Shown here one piece after another: positions 42,895 through 51,926 of a stretch of DNA of 64,000 nt. The number at the start of each line of letters is the position of its first letter. Position 1 is the first letter of the stretch. The stretch is from JAMXLO01 sp035569235 (lineage in GTDB: Bacteria; Pseudomonadota; Alphaproteobacteria; Acetobacterales; Acetobacteraceae): the NCBI GenBank assembly GCA_035569235.1, contig DATMND010000003.1, positions 5,218-69,217 of the forward strand, in the 5' to 3' direction. The translations under genes were made by a program, and so were the position numbers. The notes under the pieces are model-generated. The model was given only the letters and a program-made list of their open reading frames with translations. It ran no database searches and had not been told where the DNA came from.

Positions 42895-44487
42895 ATGGAC
42901 GCGGATTATGTGGTGATCGGCGCCGGCTCGGCCGGTTGCGTCATAGCCAGCCGGCTCAGCGAAACTGGTGCGCGTGTAACGCTGCTGGAAGCGGGGCCGC
43001 GCGACTGGCATCCGATGATCCACATCCCGGCCGGCGTGCTGAAGCTGCTGCATCACCCGGTGATCAACTGGAACTACAGCGCGGACCCCGGGCCCGGAAC
43101 CGCAGACCGTTCGATCCACTGGCCGCGCGGCAAGGTCCTCGGTGGATCGAGTTCGATCAACGGAATGTTGTACGTCCGCGGCAACCCTGCAGACTTCGAC
43201 GGCTGGGCGCAAATGGGCTGTCGCGGTTGGTCCTTTGACGACGTGCTGCCGTATTTCCGCAAGTCCGAAGACTACGTTCCGGGCGATGCAGAGTATCGCG
43301 GCAAGGGCGGCCCGCTGCGCGTCGAGGACTACCGCACGGTACTACCGCTCACGCATCGCTTCGTGGAAGCCGCGCAGCAGGCGGGCTTCGCGTTCAGTCC
43401 CGATCTGAACGGCAAGACGCAGGAAGGCGTCGGCTACTCGCAGATGACGCGCAACGGACGCTTCCGCGGCTCGACGGCGCAGACCTTTCTGGCGCAGGCA
43501 AAGCGTCGACCCAATCTGCGGATCGAGACCGACGCGATGGCGACGCGCCTGTTGCTGGAAGGCAACCGCTGTGCCGGCGTCGCCTTCCGGCAGCGTGGGC
43601 AGGATCGCGAAGCCCGTGCGGCGCGCGAGGTGATCCTGTGCGGCGGGGCGGTAAATTCACCCCACCTGCTGCAGATTTCCGGCATCGGGCCAGCTGAACA
43701 TCTGCAATCGATCGGCGTTCCGGTGTTGCACGACCTTCCGGGGGTCGGTGCCAATCTCCAGGACCACTACGTCGCGCGCATTTCGCACCGAGCGAAGAAC
43801 GCGGTCTCAATCAACCAGCTTGCGCACGGCATCCGCCTTGCGGGCGAGGCGGTGCGTTACACGGTGACGGGCCGAGGCGCGCTGACGTTCGGCGTCACCA
43901 GCGCGCAGGTGTTCTGCCGTTCGCGCGAAGGACTGGCGAGCCCGGATCTGCAGCTACTGTTCACGCCCGCCAGTTACGACGCCGCACGATTTGGCAAACT
44001 GGAACGCGCGCCTGGGATGACCGTCGCAGTGTGTCCGGTGCGGCCGGGCAGCCGCGGCACGATCATGGCGCGTTCGGCCGATCCGTTCGCCGCGCCGGTC
44101 ATCACGCCGAACTATCTGTCGGACCCGAACGATCAGCGCGTACTGAACGCGGGCCTGCGGTTCACGCGACAGATCTTTGCCGCGCCGGCGATTGCGCAGC
44201 ACAGCGTCGAGGAAATTCTACCTGGTCCGGCTGTCGCCTCCGACGAAGCCTTCGCGGATTACGCGCGCCGTTACGGCACGACGATCTTTCATCCGGTCGG
44301 CACCTGCCGAATGGGCGAAGGCCCCGGTGCGGTTGTCGATTCGCGTCTGCGCGCGCACGGGATGGACGGGCTGCGCGTGATCGATGCATCGGTGATGCCG
44401 ACCCTGACGACCGGCAATACAAATGCACCGACGATCATGATCGCCGAGAAGGGTGCGGCGATGATCCGCGAGGATGCATCGGCCTAG
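42895..44487 (+). CDS. GMC family FAD oxidoreductase (alcohol/choline oxidase type)
   Basis: A flavoprotein of 530 residues. The FAD site YVVIGAGSAGCVIASRLSE, GMC signature 1 (HWPRGKVLGGSSSINGMLYV region), signature 2 (GGAVNSPHLLQISGIGPAEH) and the catalytic histidine in FHPVGTCRMGEG are present, with TGNTNAPTIMIAEKGA at the end. It oxidises a primary alcohol or sugar alcohol. ATG 42895 starts 2 bases after the CoxG-like stop. Its stop overlaps the convergent TenA gene by 4 nt. Confidence 0.93.
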   Translation: MDADYVVIGAGSAGCVIASRLSETGARVTLLEAGPRDWHPMIHIPAGVLKLLHHPVINWNYSADPGPGTADRSIHWPRGKVLGGSSSINGMLYVRGNPADFDGWAQMGCRGWSFDDVLPYFRKSEDYVPGDAEYRGKGGPLRVEDYRTVLPLTHRFVEAAQQAGFAFSPDLNGKTQEGVGYSQMTRNGRFRGSTAQTFLAQAKRRPNLRIETDAMATRLLLEGNRCAGVAFRQRGQDREARAAREVILCGGAVNSPHLLQISGIGPAEHLQSIGVPVLHDLPGVGANLQDHYVARISHRAKNAVSINQLAHGIRLAGEAVRYTVTGRGALTFGVTSAQVFCRSREGLASPDLQLLFTPASYDAARFGKLERAPGMTVAVCPVRPGSRGTIMARSADPFAAPVITPNYLSDPNDQRVLNAGLRFTRQIFAAPAIAQHSVEEILPGPAVASDEAFADYARRYGTTIFHPVGTCRMGEGPGAVVDSRLRAHGMDGLRVIDASVMPTLTTGNTNAPTIMIAEKGAAMIREDASA

Positions 44488-45155
44488 GCTGCGACCGGCC
44501 AGTCCCGCTGCTGGTAAGCGCCATCCCAGAACAGCCACTCGTATTGCGTGGACCGGACGAACGCCGTCATCATGCGCACCCGCACCGATTCAGTCGTCGC
44601 GGACGCCGCGCGGTCGGTGATGCCGATAACCATGCGCACCGCCTCGCCGAACCCCTCGTCCGCATAGGTATCGATCCACGCACGATACGGATTGTCCGGC
44701 GCAGCGCGTTTGGCAATCCGGCTTCCCACATCCCAATAAATCCAAAAGCACGGAAGCAACGCAGCGACCGATACTTCCCACGGATCATGATACGCGGTCG
44801 CAAGTAGGAAGCTGGTATAGCCGTGGCAATCGGGCGATGGTTCGGCGTCGGCCAGGCGAGCGGGATCGATGCCGAACTCCTGCAGGTACCGCTCGTGCAA
44901 AGCCTGCTCGACGGCGACGGCCTCCACCGCGCATCTGCCAAAGGCTTGCAACGTCGCACCATCGGGGCCTTTGACTCCCGCGAGTGCAAGCACCCGCGAA
45001 TACTGCGCGAGATACAGCGCGTCCTGCACGATGTACCCCTGGAACCGCTCACGGCTCAGCGTGCCGGCAGCCAGTTCGGTGTTGAACGGCAGTGCGTCAA
45101 TCGCCGCGCGCAGGAGTGCCGTGCGCTGCCAGGCGGAATCGGAGAATTGCGTCAT
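44484..45155 (-). CDS. TenA family aminopyrimidine aminohydrolase / thiaminase II
   Basis: A 223-residue all-helical TenA protein with the complete active site: D45 (VQDALYL), C136 (LLPCFWIYWD) and E206 (STQYEWLFWD). These correspond to Asp44, Cys135 and Glu205 of Bacillus subtilis TenA. The family hydrolyses aminopyrimidine breakdown products of thiamine or cleaves thiamine. The start overlaps the LLM oxidoreductase stop by 4 nt, so both are translated together. No thi biosynthesis gene is near; a C-N hydrolysis step in a heterocycle degradation pathway is an alternative. Confidence 0.87.
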   Translation of the reverse strand: MTQFSDSAWQRTALLRAAIDALPFNTELAAGTLSRERFQGYIVQDALYLAQYSRVLALAGVKGPDGATLQAFGRCAVEAVAVEQALHERYLQEFGIDPARLADAEPSPDCHGYTSFLLATAYHDPWEVSVAALLPCFWIYWDVGSRIAKRAAPDNPYRAWIDTYADEGFGEAVRMVIGITDRAASATTESVRVRMMTAFVRSTQYEWLFWDGAYQQRDWPVAA

Positions 45156-46345
45156 CCTGCGGCATCCTCGGACCTTAGGGCGGGGAAATGATGCACCGGC
45201 AGCCGCGGCAACACCTCGGTCGCGAACAGCCGTATGCTCTTCTCGGCCTCGGCGTGCGTCAGGAAACCCGAGCGCCCGATGAAGATAAGATGGCCGAAAC
45301 CGCCCAGTTCATTGTAGCACTCCATGATCTGCCGATACACGGTCTCCGGACTGCCGGCGAACATCAGCCTGCTTGCGATCGCCTGTTCCGCGGTCATGCC
45401 GACCAGCGCATCGGCGGGCCGCGCGCCCGCCTGAGGCCCGGTGCGATAGATCCGCGGCGCCAGTTCAGGCGGCGTGCGGCCCGGCAGGAATTTCGAATAC
45501 TGCGGTGCCTGCTTCAAACTGGTGTTGAGGAACCACAAAAGCTTGCCGCCGACGCGCACGCCTTCTTCGTCGGTGTCACCAACATAAACGAATGCCGTAT
45601 AGGCGAAGCGATCGAGACCCGGCGCAGGCAGACCGGTTTGCTCGCGCGCCTCCCGATACGCCGCCCACGCGCGTTTGGTACCGTCCATGCCGCGCAGCAC
45701 CAGTGCGTTGACCATCCCGCGCCGGCCCAGTTCGCGCGACGTTTCAGGATCGCCGGTCGCGGCCCACAGCGGCGGGTGCGGGCGTTGAAAACAGGGCGGC
45801 CAGATGTTCACATGGCGATGCGTGAAGTGCCTGCCCTCCCAACTGAACGGACCCTCGTGGTTGGTCAGCGTCTTCACGATCAGGTCGATTGCCTCCCAGA
45901 AACGCTCAACGATGCCGACGGGATTGGCATTGCCCGACGCCATCTCGCTGTCGCCCGACTTTACAAACCCTATCTCCAACCGGCCGCGCGAGATCACGTC
46001 GGCCATGGCATACTCCTCGGCCACGCGCACGGGATCGCGCCGCACGGTGACCAGCGTGCCTTGGCTGAGGATCCGTACCTTGCGCGTCTGCCGGGCGATG
46101 ATGCCGAGGATCAGCGGACTTGCACCGTAAAGACTGTTGATTCCCGCATGATGTTCGATCGAGACGATGTTCACGCCAAGGTCGTCGCACAGCAGGTGTT
46201 CGTCCAGGCATTCGTGGAAGAGGTCGGCAGCGATCGTCGGATCGCAGTATTTGTTGGGCAGGCTGCCGCGCACGGAATCGGCGCGATCGAGCACTTCCTG
46301 CGGGACGAACGGGTAGGTGTTCTCGCAATGATACCAGGCCTGCAT
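45152..46345 (-). CDS. LLM class flavin-dependent oxidoreductase
   Basis: A 397-residue luciferase-like TIM-barrel monooxygenase: HECLDEHLLCDDLGVNIVSI, then HHAGINSLYGASPLI, RVAEEYAMADVISRGRLEIG and FAGSPETVYRQIMECYNELG. It uses reduced FMN from a separate reductase to oxygenate a small organic substrate. Its stop overlaps the TenA start by 4 nt, and its start lies 15 bases behind the molybdopterin subunit stop, so the three form one operon. Substrate is unknown. Confidence 0.9.
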   Translation of the reverse strand: MQAWYHCENTYPFVPQEVLDRADSVRGSLPNKYCDPTIAADLFHECLDEHLLCDDLGVNIVSIEHHAGINSLYGASPLILGIIARQTRKVRILSQGTLVTVRRDPVRVAEEYAMADVISRGRLEIGFVKSGDSEMASGNANPVGIVERFWEAIDLIVKTLTNHEGPFSWEGRHFTHRHVNIWPPCFQRPHPPLWAATGDPETSRELGRRGMVNALVLRGMDGTKRAWAAYREAREQTGLPAPGLDRFAYTAFVYVGDTDEEGVRVGGKLLWFLNTSLKQAPQYSKFLPGRTPPELAPRIYRTGPQAGARPADALVGMTAEQAIASRLMFAGSPETVYRQIMECYNELGGFGHLIFIGRSGFLTHAEAEKSIRLFATEVLPRLPVHHFPALRSEDAAG

Positions 46346-46360
46346 TTGGATCCCCTCCGG

Positions 46361-48712
46361 CTAATGCGAAGCCGCGTGGATCGCACGCCAGACACGCTCC
46401 GGCGTCGCCGGCATTTCGATATGCGTCACGCCAAAATCCGCCAGCGCATCGACGATGGCATTGACCACCGCACCCAGCGCCGGCGTCGTGCCGCCTTCGC
46501 CGGCTGGGCGGATGCCAAGCGGGTGCGTCGGCGACGGCACTTCGCTGAGTTCCAAATCGAAGAACGGCACGTCGGCTGCGCGGGCGATCGCATAATCCAT
46601 GAACGAACCTGACAGAAGCTGGCCGGACTGCGGATCGTAGCAGCATTGTTCCAACAGCGCCTGGCCGATGCCGTGCGTAATGCCGCCTTGCACCTGGCCA
46701 TGCACGATCATCGGATTGACCGCGCGCCCGACATCGTCCACGGCCGAATAGCGCACGATGCGGACAACGCCCGTGTCCGCATCGACTTCTGCTTCGCAGA
46801 CATGGCAGCCGTAGGGAAACGCGGCCAGCGGCATGGTCTCGTCACCGACCGCAGCAAGTTCGCCGCGCAGATCATCCGGTAGGTCGTTGCGCTGCGACGC
46901 AGCCGCGGCAACTTCGAAAATGCCGATGGAGCGGTCGGTTCCCTTCACAATGAAGCGGCCACCGGTGAATTCCAGATCGGCCGCAGCAACCTCCAGCACG
47001 TGACTGGCAATTCGCATTCCCTTGGCGATGATCTGATTCGACGCGCTGAGCATGACGATGCTGCCGAGCCGCAGGGCGCGCCCTGAATGCGAGCCGCCGC
47101 CGACCGAGACGCGCGCGGTATCGCCGGTGATCAGCGACACGCATTCGATCGGCACGCCAAGCCATTCGCCGACAAGTTGGGCAAAACTGGTTTCGTGCCC
47201 CTGGCCACTGGAGACCGTGCCGATGACGACCTCCACAGCACCTTCCGGGCGCACCGTGACTTCGGCACGCTCGCGCGGCACGCCGGTCGCGGTATCGACA
47301 TAGTTGGCGACCCCGACGCCGCGATACAGGCCGCGTGTCCGCGCCTCCGCGCGCCGTGCCACAAATCCGGACCACTCGCCCAGGCCGAGCACGCGTTCCA
47401 TCACCTGATGGTAGGCACCGCTGTCGTAGATCATGCCAAACGGGTTGCGATACGGCATCGCTGATTCGGGCACGAGATTGCGCCGCCGCAGTTCGATGCG
47501 ATCGAAGCCTCCTTGCAGCGCCGCGAGATCGATCAGCCGCTCCATGACGAACATCGCCTCCGGCCGCCCAGAACTGCGATAGGGGCGTGTTGACGCGGTG
47601 TTGGTCAGCACGCCACGCGCTCGGAAATGCACGGACGGGACATGATAGATGCTGGTCATGATCTCGACGCCCTTCTGCAAAGGGCCGAAGGCGATCGGAT
47701 AGGCGCCATTGTTGACGATGTTGGAGCCGCGCAGCGCCAGGAATTTTCCCCCCACATCCAGCGCCAGTTCCGCATCGCAGGTCAGATCGCGCGCCTGGTA
47801 GTCGCAGAGAAACGCTTCGCCGCGTTCGCAGGTCCACTTCACCGGGCGGCCGACGCGTCGCGCCGCCCACAGGACCAGCGCGAATTCGGGGTTCGACGCT
47901 CCGCGTGTACCAAAATTCCCGCCGACATCGTGCATTACCATCCGCACCCGGTCGTCCGGAACGCCCAGCACCACCGCCATGTCATGGCGCGGACGCACCG
48001 CGCCACCAGCGCCCGCATGCAGCGTGTACTGTCCCGCCGCCTCGTCGTAGGCGCCGACCGCCGCGCGCGGTTCCATGGTGACGCCGGCGATGCGCTGCAC
48101 CGAAGTGCTGAAGGAAACCACGTGCGCGGCATTGGCGAATGCCGCCTCGGTCGCGCGTGGGTCGCCCACTTCGGCATCCAGGCAGACATTCGTTTTTGCA
48201 TCGTTCCGCGCGAGCGCAGCGTTCGGTGCAACCGCGCTGCGTGACCGCGTGACCGCGGGCAACGGCGCATAATCCACCGCCACGAGTTCCGCGGCATCCT
48301 TCGCCGCGGAGACGCTCGTAGCGACGACCATGGCGACGATTTCGCCGACATGCCGCGCCTCGTCCGTTGCCATCGGGAAGTGCGGCGGAATGAATGGCTC
48401 CGAGCCGTCCATATTCTCAAGCTGGATGTCCGCGGGAGACCCCATGCGAACCGCATGCGGGATCGGATGCAACCCGTCAGCCAGCAGATCGCGCCCGGTC
48501 AGCACGGCCAGCACACCTGGCGCCGCCACGGCCGCGCGCGTGTCGATTGCACGGATTTGCGCGTGCGCATGCGACGACCGAACCATCATGGCATAGGTCT
48601 GACGCGGGACATTGACGTCGTCGCTGTAGCGCCCCTGACCGGTCAACAGGCGCAGGTCTTCCCGGCGGCGTACCGGCTGACCGATCCCGGTGCTCGTGGG
48701 GTGCATGGACAT
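46361..48712 (-). CDS. Xanthine dehydrogenase family molybdopterin-binding subunit
   Basis: The large catalytic subunit (about 783 residues) of a molybdenum hydroxylase. It has RREDLRLLTGQGRYSDDVN at the N-terminus, the substrate-loop region TRPYRSSGRPEAMF, the cofactor region ISSGQGHETSFAQLV-like VSSGQGHETSFAQLVGEWLG, and the active-site glutamate in RPAGEGGTTPALGA. It hydroxylates aldehydes, CO or N-heterocycles with water-derived oxygen. The usual 2Fe-2S and FAD subunit genes are not adjacent. ATG 48712 is chosen; the frame to 48805 lies in a palindromic repeat. Confidence 0.88.
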   Translation of the reverse strand: MSMHPTSTGIGQPVRRREDLRLLTGQGRYSDDVNVPRQTYAMMVRSSHAHAQIRAIDTRAAVAAPGVLAVLTGRDLLADGLHPIPHAVRMGSPADIQLENMDGSEPFIPPHFPMATDEARHVGEIVAMVVATSVSAAKDAAELVAVDYAPLPAVTRSRSAVAPNAALARNDAKTNVCLDAEVGDPRATEAAFANAAHVVSFSTSVQRIAGVTMEPRAAVGAYDEAAGQYTLHAGAGGAVRPRHDMAVVLGVPDDRVRMVMHDVGGNFGTRGASNPEFALVLWAARRVGRPVKWTCERGEAFLCDYQARDLTCDAELALDVGGKFLALRGSNIVNNGAYPIAFGPLQKGVEIMTSIYHVPSVHFRARGVLTNTASTRPYRSSGRPEAMFVMERLIDLAALQGGFDRIELRRRNLVPESAMPYRNPFGMIYDSGAYHQVMERVLGLGEWSGFVARRAEARTRGLYRGVGVANYVDTATGVPRERAEVTVRPEGAVEVVIGTVSSGQGHETSFAQLVGEWLGVPIECVSLITGDTARVSVGGGSHSGRALRLGSIVMLSASNQIIAKGMRIASHVLEVAAADLEFTGGRFIVKGTDRSIGIFEVAAAASQRNDLPDDLRGELAAVGDETMPLAAFPYGCHVCEAEVDADTGVVRIVRYSAVDDVGRAVNPMIVHGQVQGGITHGIGQALLEQCCYDPQSGQLLSGSFMDYAIARAADVPFFDLELSEVPSPTHPLGIRPAGEGGTTPALGAVVNAIVDALADFGVTHIEMPATPERVWRAIHAASH

Positions 48713-48739
48713 CGTCGGCTCCCGAAGCAAAGCGCTTTT

Positions 48740-48821
48740 CCCGTCATGGCGGGCGCGACCCGGCCATCCAATGCGCCACCGTGCCGGACGGGATGGCCGC
48801 GTCAAGCCCGGCCATGACGGG
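48740..48821. repeat. Extragenic palindrome, family 2
   Basis: Arms at 48740-48769 (beginning CCCGTCATGGCGGGCGCGAC) and 48791-48821 are largely complementary and enclose a 21-base loop. A close relative lies at 55111-55188. It sits between the alpha-E and molybdopterin subunit genes. Confidence 0.75.
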
Positions 48822-48888
48822 GGGAGGACGTTCGTCTCAACCCAGAAACGTATCCGCGCGCCTTATCTTATAACACGAGCGCGCGCCG

Positions 48889-49854
48889 CTACTCCCCGCA
48901 GAGCCCACTCATGATGTCGCCATGCAGCGCGCCAAGCTCGCGCTGCAACGTGTCGAGGAAAGGCGACAGTCCGCGGGCAAGAATCTCATCGATCGTCTGG
49001 CTCGCCAGCATGGCGCGCAGGTCGTCCAGCCGTTCCAGCGCCGGCGCACAGCCCCGCAGATGGTACTGGCTGCGCAACTGGTTCAAATGCCAGTCCAGCT
49101 GCGCCAGGTTCAGCCCGGCCGAACGCGGGAAAGCGCCGTTCAGCAACAGGAAGCCGGCCACCTCGCGTGGCACATAGCCATGCGGATATTCGCGGCGATA
49201 CGCATGATAGCCGGCGGCAGCACGCAGCAGCGCATTCCATTCGCCGGCGTCGATCGCGGCATCGGTGGCGGCAAGCGGCAGCAGCGCATTGAACTTGGTG
49301 TCGATCAGCCGCGTGATCTGGTCGGTGCGTTCCAGGTGACGCCCCAGCATGTAGAAGTGCCAGCACTGGTCCCGATAGAACGTCCCCTCGGTGATGCCGC
49401 CATGCGCCTGCACGCCCTCCTTCAGCATGGCGCACACCGCGGACAGACTCTCCTGCGCCACGTCCGGTTCACCCAGCGCGCGGATGCGCGTGTGGAACAC
49501 GTTGATCTGCAGCCACATCTCAGTGGAGATCAGCGCGCGCAGCGTGCGGGCATTCTCCCGCGCATAGGCGATCGCCGTCTGCACCGAGGCCGGGGTCGTC
49601 GCATCCAGCAGGTAGAACCGCGCGACGCTGATCGCATCGGCGTGGTCATGCCTGGCGAAGAACTCGGCGCCGTCGCCGTTGATCCGCAGCAGCGAGAGCC
49701 AGTTGCGCCCAGCCTCCCCTTCGCTGGCGAACGTCTTGGTCACGTCGAGCAGCCGCGCCAGGTTCTCGATCCGCTCCATGTAGCGGGCAAACCACAGCGC
49801 GCTGCCGGCGTGGCGCGCGATCAGGTGGTGCGTGCCAATGACGGATTCGCTCAT
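48889..49854 (-). CDS. Alpha-E domain protein
   Basis: A 321-residue all-helical protein matching the alpha-E (DUF403) family: HAGSALWFARYMERIENLAR, then FYRDQCWHFYMLGRHLERTD and REYPHGYVPREVAGFLLL. It is always linked to circularly permuted ATP-grasp enzymes in predicted peptide-modification systems. ATG 49854 overlaps the ATP-grasp stop by 4 nt, giving a two-gene operon. The transglutaminase-like and peptidase genes often found with this pair are not next to it. Confidence 0.92.
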   Translation of the reverse strand: MSESVIGTHHLIARHAGSALWFARYMERIENLARLLDVTKTFASEGEAGRNWLSLLRINGDGAEFFARHDHADAISVARFYLLDATTPASVQTAIAYARENARTLRALISTEMWLQINVFHTRIRALGEPDVAQESLSAVCAMLKEGVQAHGGITEGTFYRDQCWHFYMLGRHLERTDQITRLIDTKFNALLPLAATDAAIDAGEWNALLRAAAGYHAYRREYPHGYVPREVAGFLLLNGAFPRSAGLNLAQLDWHLNQLRSQYHLRGCAPALERLDDLRAMLASQTIDEILARGLSPFLDTLQRELGALHGDIMSGLCGE

Positions 49855-51293
49855 GCCAGCACCCAGGTGTCCTTGGAGCCACCGCCCTGCGAGGAATTGA
49901 CCACCAGCGAGCCCGCCCGCAGCGCCACCCGCGTCAGCCCGCCCGGCAGCACCCAGGTATCGCGACCGGTCACCGCGAAGGGACGCAGATCGATGTGCCG
50001 CGCATTGACGCCGTCGTCGCCCAGCGTCGGGCTGACCGAAAGCCGCACCATCGGCTGGCTGATATAGTTCGTCGGGTTGGCCTTGAGCCGGGCGCGGAAC
50101 TCCTCCAGTTCCAGCTTGGTGGCGTGCGGGCCGATCAGCAGCCCATAGCCGCCGGACTCCGCCACCGGCTTCACCACCAGTTCGTGCAGATGATCGAGTG
50201 TATACGACAGTCCGTCCGGCTCCGCGCATATACGCGTGTCCACATTTGGCAGGATCGCATCCTCGGCCAGGTAGTAGCGGATGATGCGCGGCATGTAGGC
50301 GTACACCGCCTTGTCATCGGCGACGCCCGTGCCGACCGCATTGGCGATCGCCACCGCGCCGCGACGCCAGGCGTCCATCAGCCCACGGACGCCCAACTTG
50401 CTGTCCGGCCGGAACGCGTCGGGATCGAGAAAATCGTCGTTCAGCCGGCGGTAGATCGTGTGCACCGGCGCGAGCCCCGCCGTGGTGCGCATCCAGACTG
50501 AGCCGCCTTCGACCAGCAGGTCCTGCCCCTCGACCAGCGGAACGCCCATCTCGCGCGCCAGGAACACGTGCTCGAAATAGGCCGAATTGAAGATGCCGGG
50601 CGACAGCAGCACCACCTGAGGATGCATCACGCCAGGCGGTGCGATCTCGGTCATCGCGCGGTGCAGCCGCAGGCCGTATTCGTCCACCCCGCGCACATTC
50701 AGCCCGGCCATCAGGTCCGACAGCACGCGCAGCGTCATGTGCCGGTTCTCGACCACGTAGGCGACGCCGGAGGGCGTGCGGGCATTGTCCTCCAGCACCA
50801 GGAAGCGCCCGGCGTCGTCGCGGATGATGTCGGTGCCGCAGACGTGCACGTAGGTGCCGAATGGCGGTTCGAACCCGACCATCGCCTGCGAGTAGCCGGC
50901 GTTGCGCAGCACAAGCGCGCGCGGCACGACGCCATCGGCGAGAATTTTCTGGTCGTGGTAAACGTCGTATAGGAACAGGTTCAGCGCACGCACGCGCTGG
51001 ATCACGCCGGCTTCCAATGTGCGCCATTCCTCGGCCGTGATCACGCGCGGGATCAGGTCGAACGGCAGGATACGGTCGATCGCTGTCGCGTCCGAGTAGA
51101 CGGTGAAGGTGATGCCCCGCTCCAGCAGATCGCGTTCGGCATCGGCGGCACGCCGGCGCAACGCGTCGATCGGCATTTGCCGGAGGCGTTCCAGCAGCAG
51201 CGACAAGGCGAGGTGGGGTTCCTGTCCGGGCCGCAGCATCTCGCAGAACAGGCTGCCCGGATCGTATCCCGCCAGAAGGCCGCCCTGTCGCAT
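49851..51293 (-). CDS. Circularly permuted ATP-grasp protein (DUF404/407)
   Basis: A 480-residue circularly permuted type 2 ATP-grasp enzyme: FDLIPRVITAEEWRTLEAGV, then GFEPPFGTYVHVCGTDIIRD, FLVLEDNARTPSGVAYVVEN and VVKPVAESGGYGLLIGPHAT. Predicted to make an amide bond, perhaps a short peptide tag. Directly followed by its partner alpha-E gene through an ATGA overlap. Substrates are unknown for the family. Confidence 0.92.
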   Translation of the reverse strand: MRQGGLLAGYDPGSLFCEMLRPGQEPHLALSLLLERLRQMPIDALRRRAADAERDLLERGITFTVYSDATAIDRILPFDLIPRVITAEEWRTLEAGVIQRVRALNLFLYDVYHDQKILADGVVPRALVLRNAGYSQAMVGFEPPFGTYVHVCGTDIIRDDAGRFLVLEDNARTPSGVAYVVENRHMTLRVLSDLMAGLNVRGVDEYGLRLHRAMTEIAPPGVMHPQVVLLSPGIFNSAYFEHVFLAREMGVPLVEGQDLLVEGGSVWMRTTAGLAPVHTIYRRLNDDFLDPDAFRPDSKLGVRGLMDAWRRGAVAIANAVGTGVADDKAVYAYMPRIIRYYLAEDAILPNVDTRICAEPDGLSYTLDHLHELVVKPVAESGGYGLLIGPHATKLELEEFRARLKANPTNYISQPMVRLSVSPTLGDDGVNARHIDLRPFAVTGRDTWVLPGGLTRVALRAGSLVVNSSQGGGSKDTWVLA

Positions 51294-51486
51294 CCGTCAC
51301 CCCCGATCGGGTCGCCCTGCTCGCGGCCTATCTTGCACTTTTCGTGCCGGCTTGCCACGCAATTGCAACGTGCGGGTGATTGCCGAAATACGCATCCGGG
51401 CTGCTCATTCCGCGGACTGGGGTTGCCTGTTCAACGGGCACCAGACCGGCCTTGCGATGGTCCTGATCCGACGGTACACGCCGCAC

Positions 51487-51702
51487 ATGGCAAAGACCGG
51501 AGCCGAACGGACCCGACGGAGCCGCGCCAAGCTGCACGACACCGGCCTTCGCCCGAAGCGGATCTGGGTATCGGACGGCCGTCCGCCGACATTTCTGCGG
51601 GAAGCGCGGCAGCAATCGAAACTTATGGCGCGGAGCGGTGCCAGCATCGACGCGATGGAATTCATGGAATCGATCGCCGCGCTCGACGATGACGAGGGGT
51701 GA
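51487..51702 (+). CDS. MazE-like antitoxin (DUF3018 type), no toxin adjacent
   Basis: A 71-residue protein: GAERTRRSRAKLHDTGLRPK, then RIWVSDGRPPTFLREARQQS and AMEFMESIAALDDDEG. This is the pattern of DUF3018/antitoxin MazE-family proteins, with a DNA-binding N-terminus and acidic toxin-binding tail. The usual MazF/PemK gene should follow directly, but only a palindromic repeat is found there. The start could lie further upstream (51457). Confidence 0.65.
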   Translation: MAKTGAERTRRSRAKLHDTGLRPKRIWVSDGRPPTFLREARQQSKLMARSGASIDAMEFMESIAALDDDEG

Positions 51703-51769
51703 CGGCGTCATCGTCGCCGACCGCCGCATGTCGTTTTCATCAGCCCCGGCATGCTCGTCATCGCTGCCA

Positions 51770-51897
51770 CTCTCGTCATCCCCGTCGCTCTCGTCATCCC
51801 CGTCGCTCTCGTCATCCCCGCGAAAGCGGGGACCCATGTCGCAACTGGGTCCCCGATTTCGCGGGGATGACGAGAGTGATCGCGGGGATGACGAGAG
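51770..51897. repeat. Extragenic palindrome, family 1, with 18-bp tandem units
   Basis: Two tandem 18-base units CTCTCGTCATCCCCGTCG (51770-51787 and 51788-51805) lead into an inverted repeat whose arms begin CTCTCGTCATCCCCGCGAAA (about 51806-51836) and end GACGAG at about 51873. A further partial copy lies at 51879-51897. Same family as 34777-34890. Sits where a toxin gene would be expected. Confidence 0.8.
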
Positions 51898-51926
51898 GGT
51901 CGTAAGAGACGAGCGGTGACCAATCG

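Noticed and set aside
45188..46612. 474-codon plus-strand frame antisense to the LLM gene.
   Set aside because: Arginine/histidine-rich shadow; the LLM protein is clear on the minus strand.
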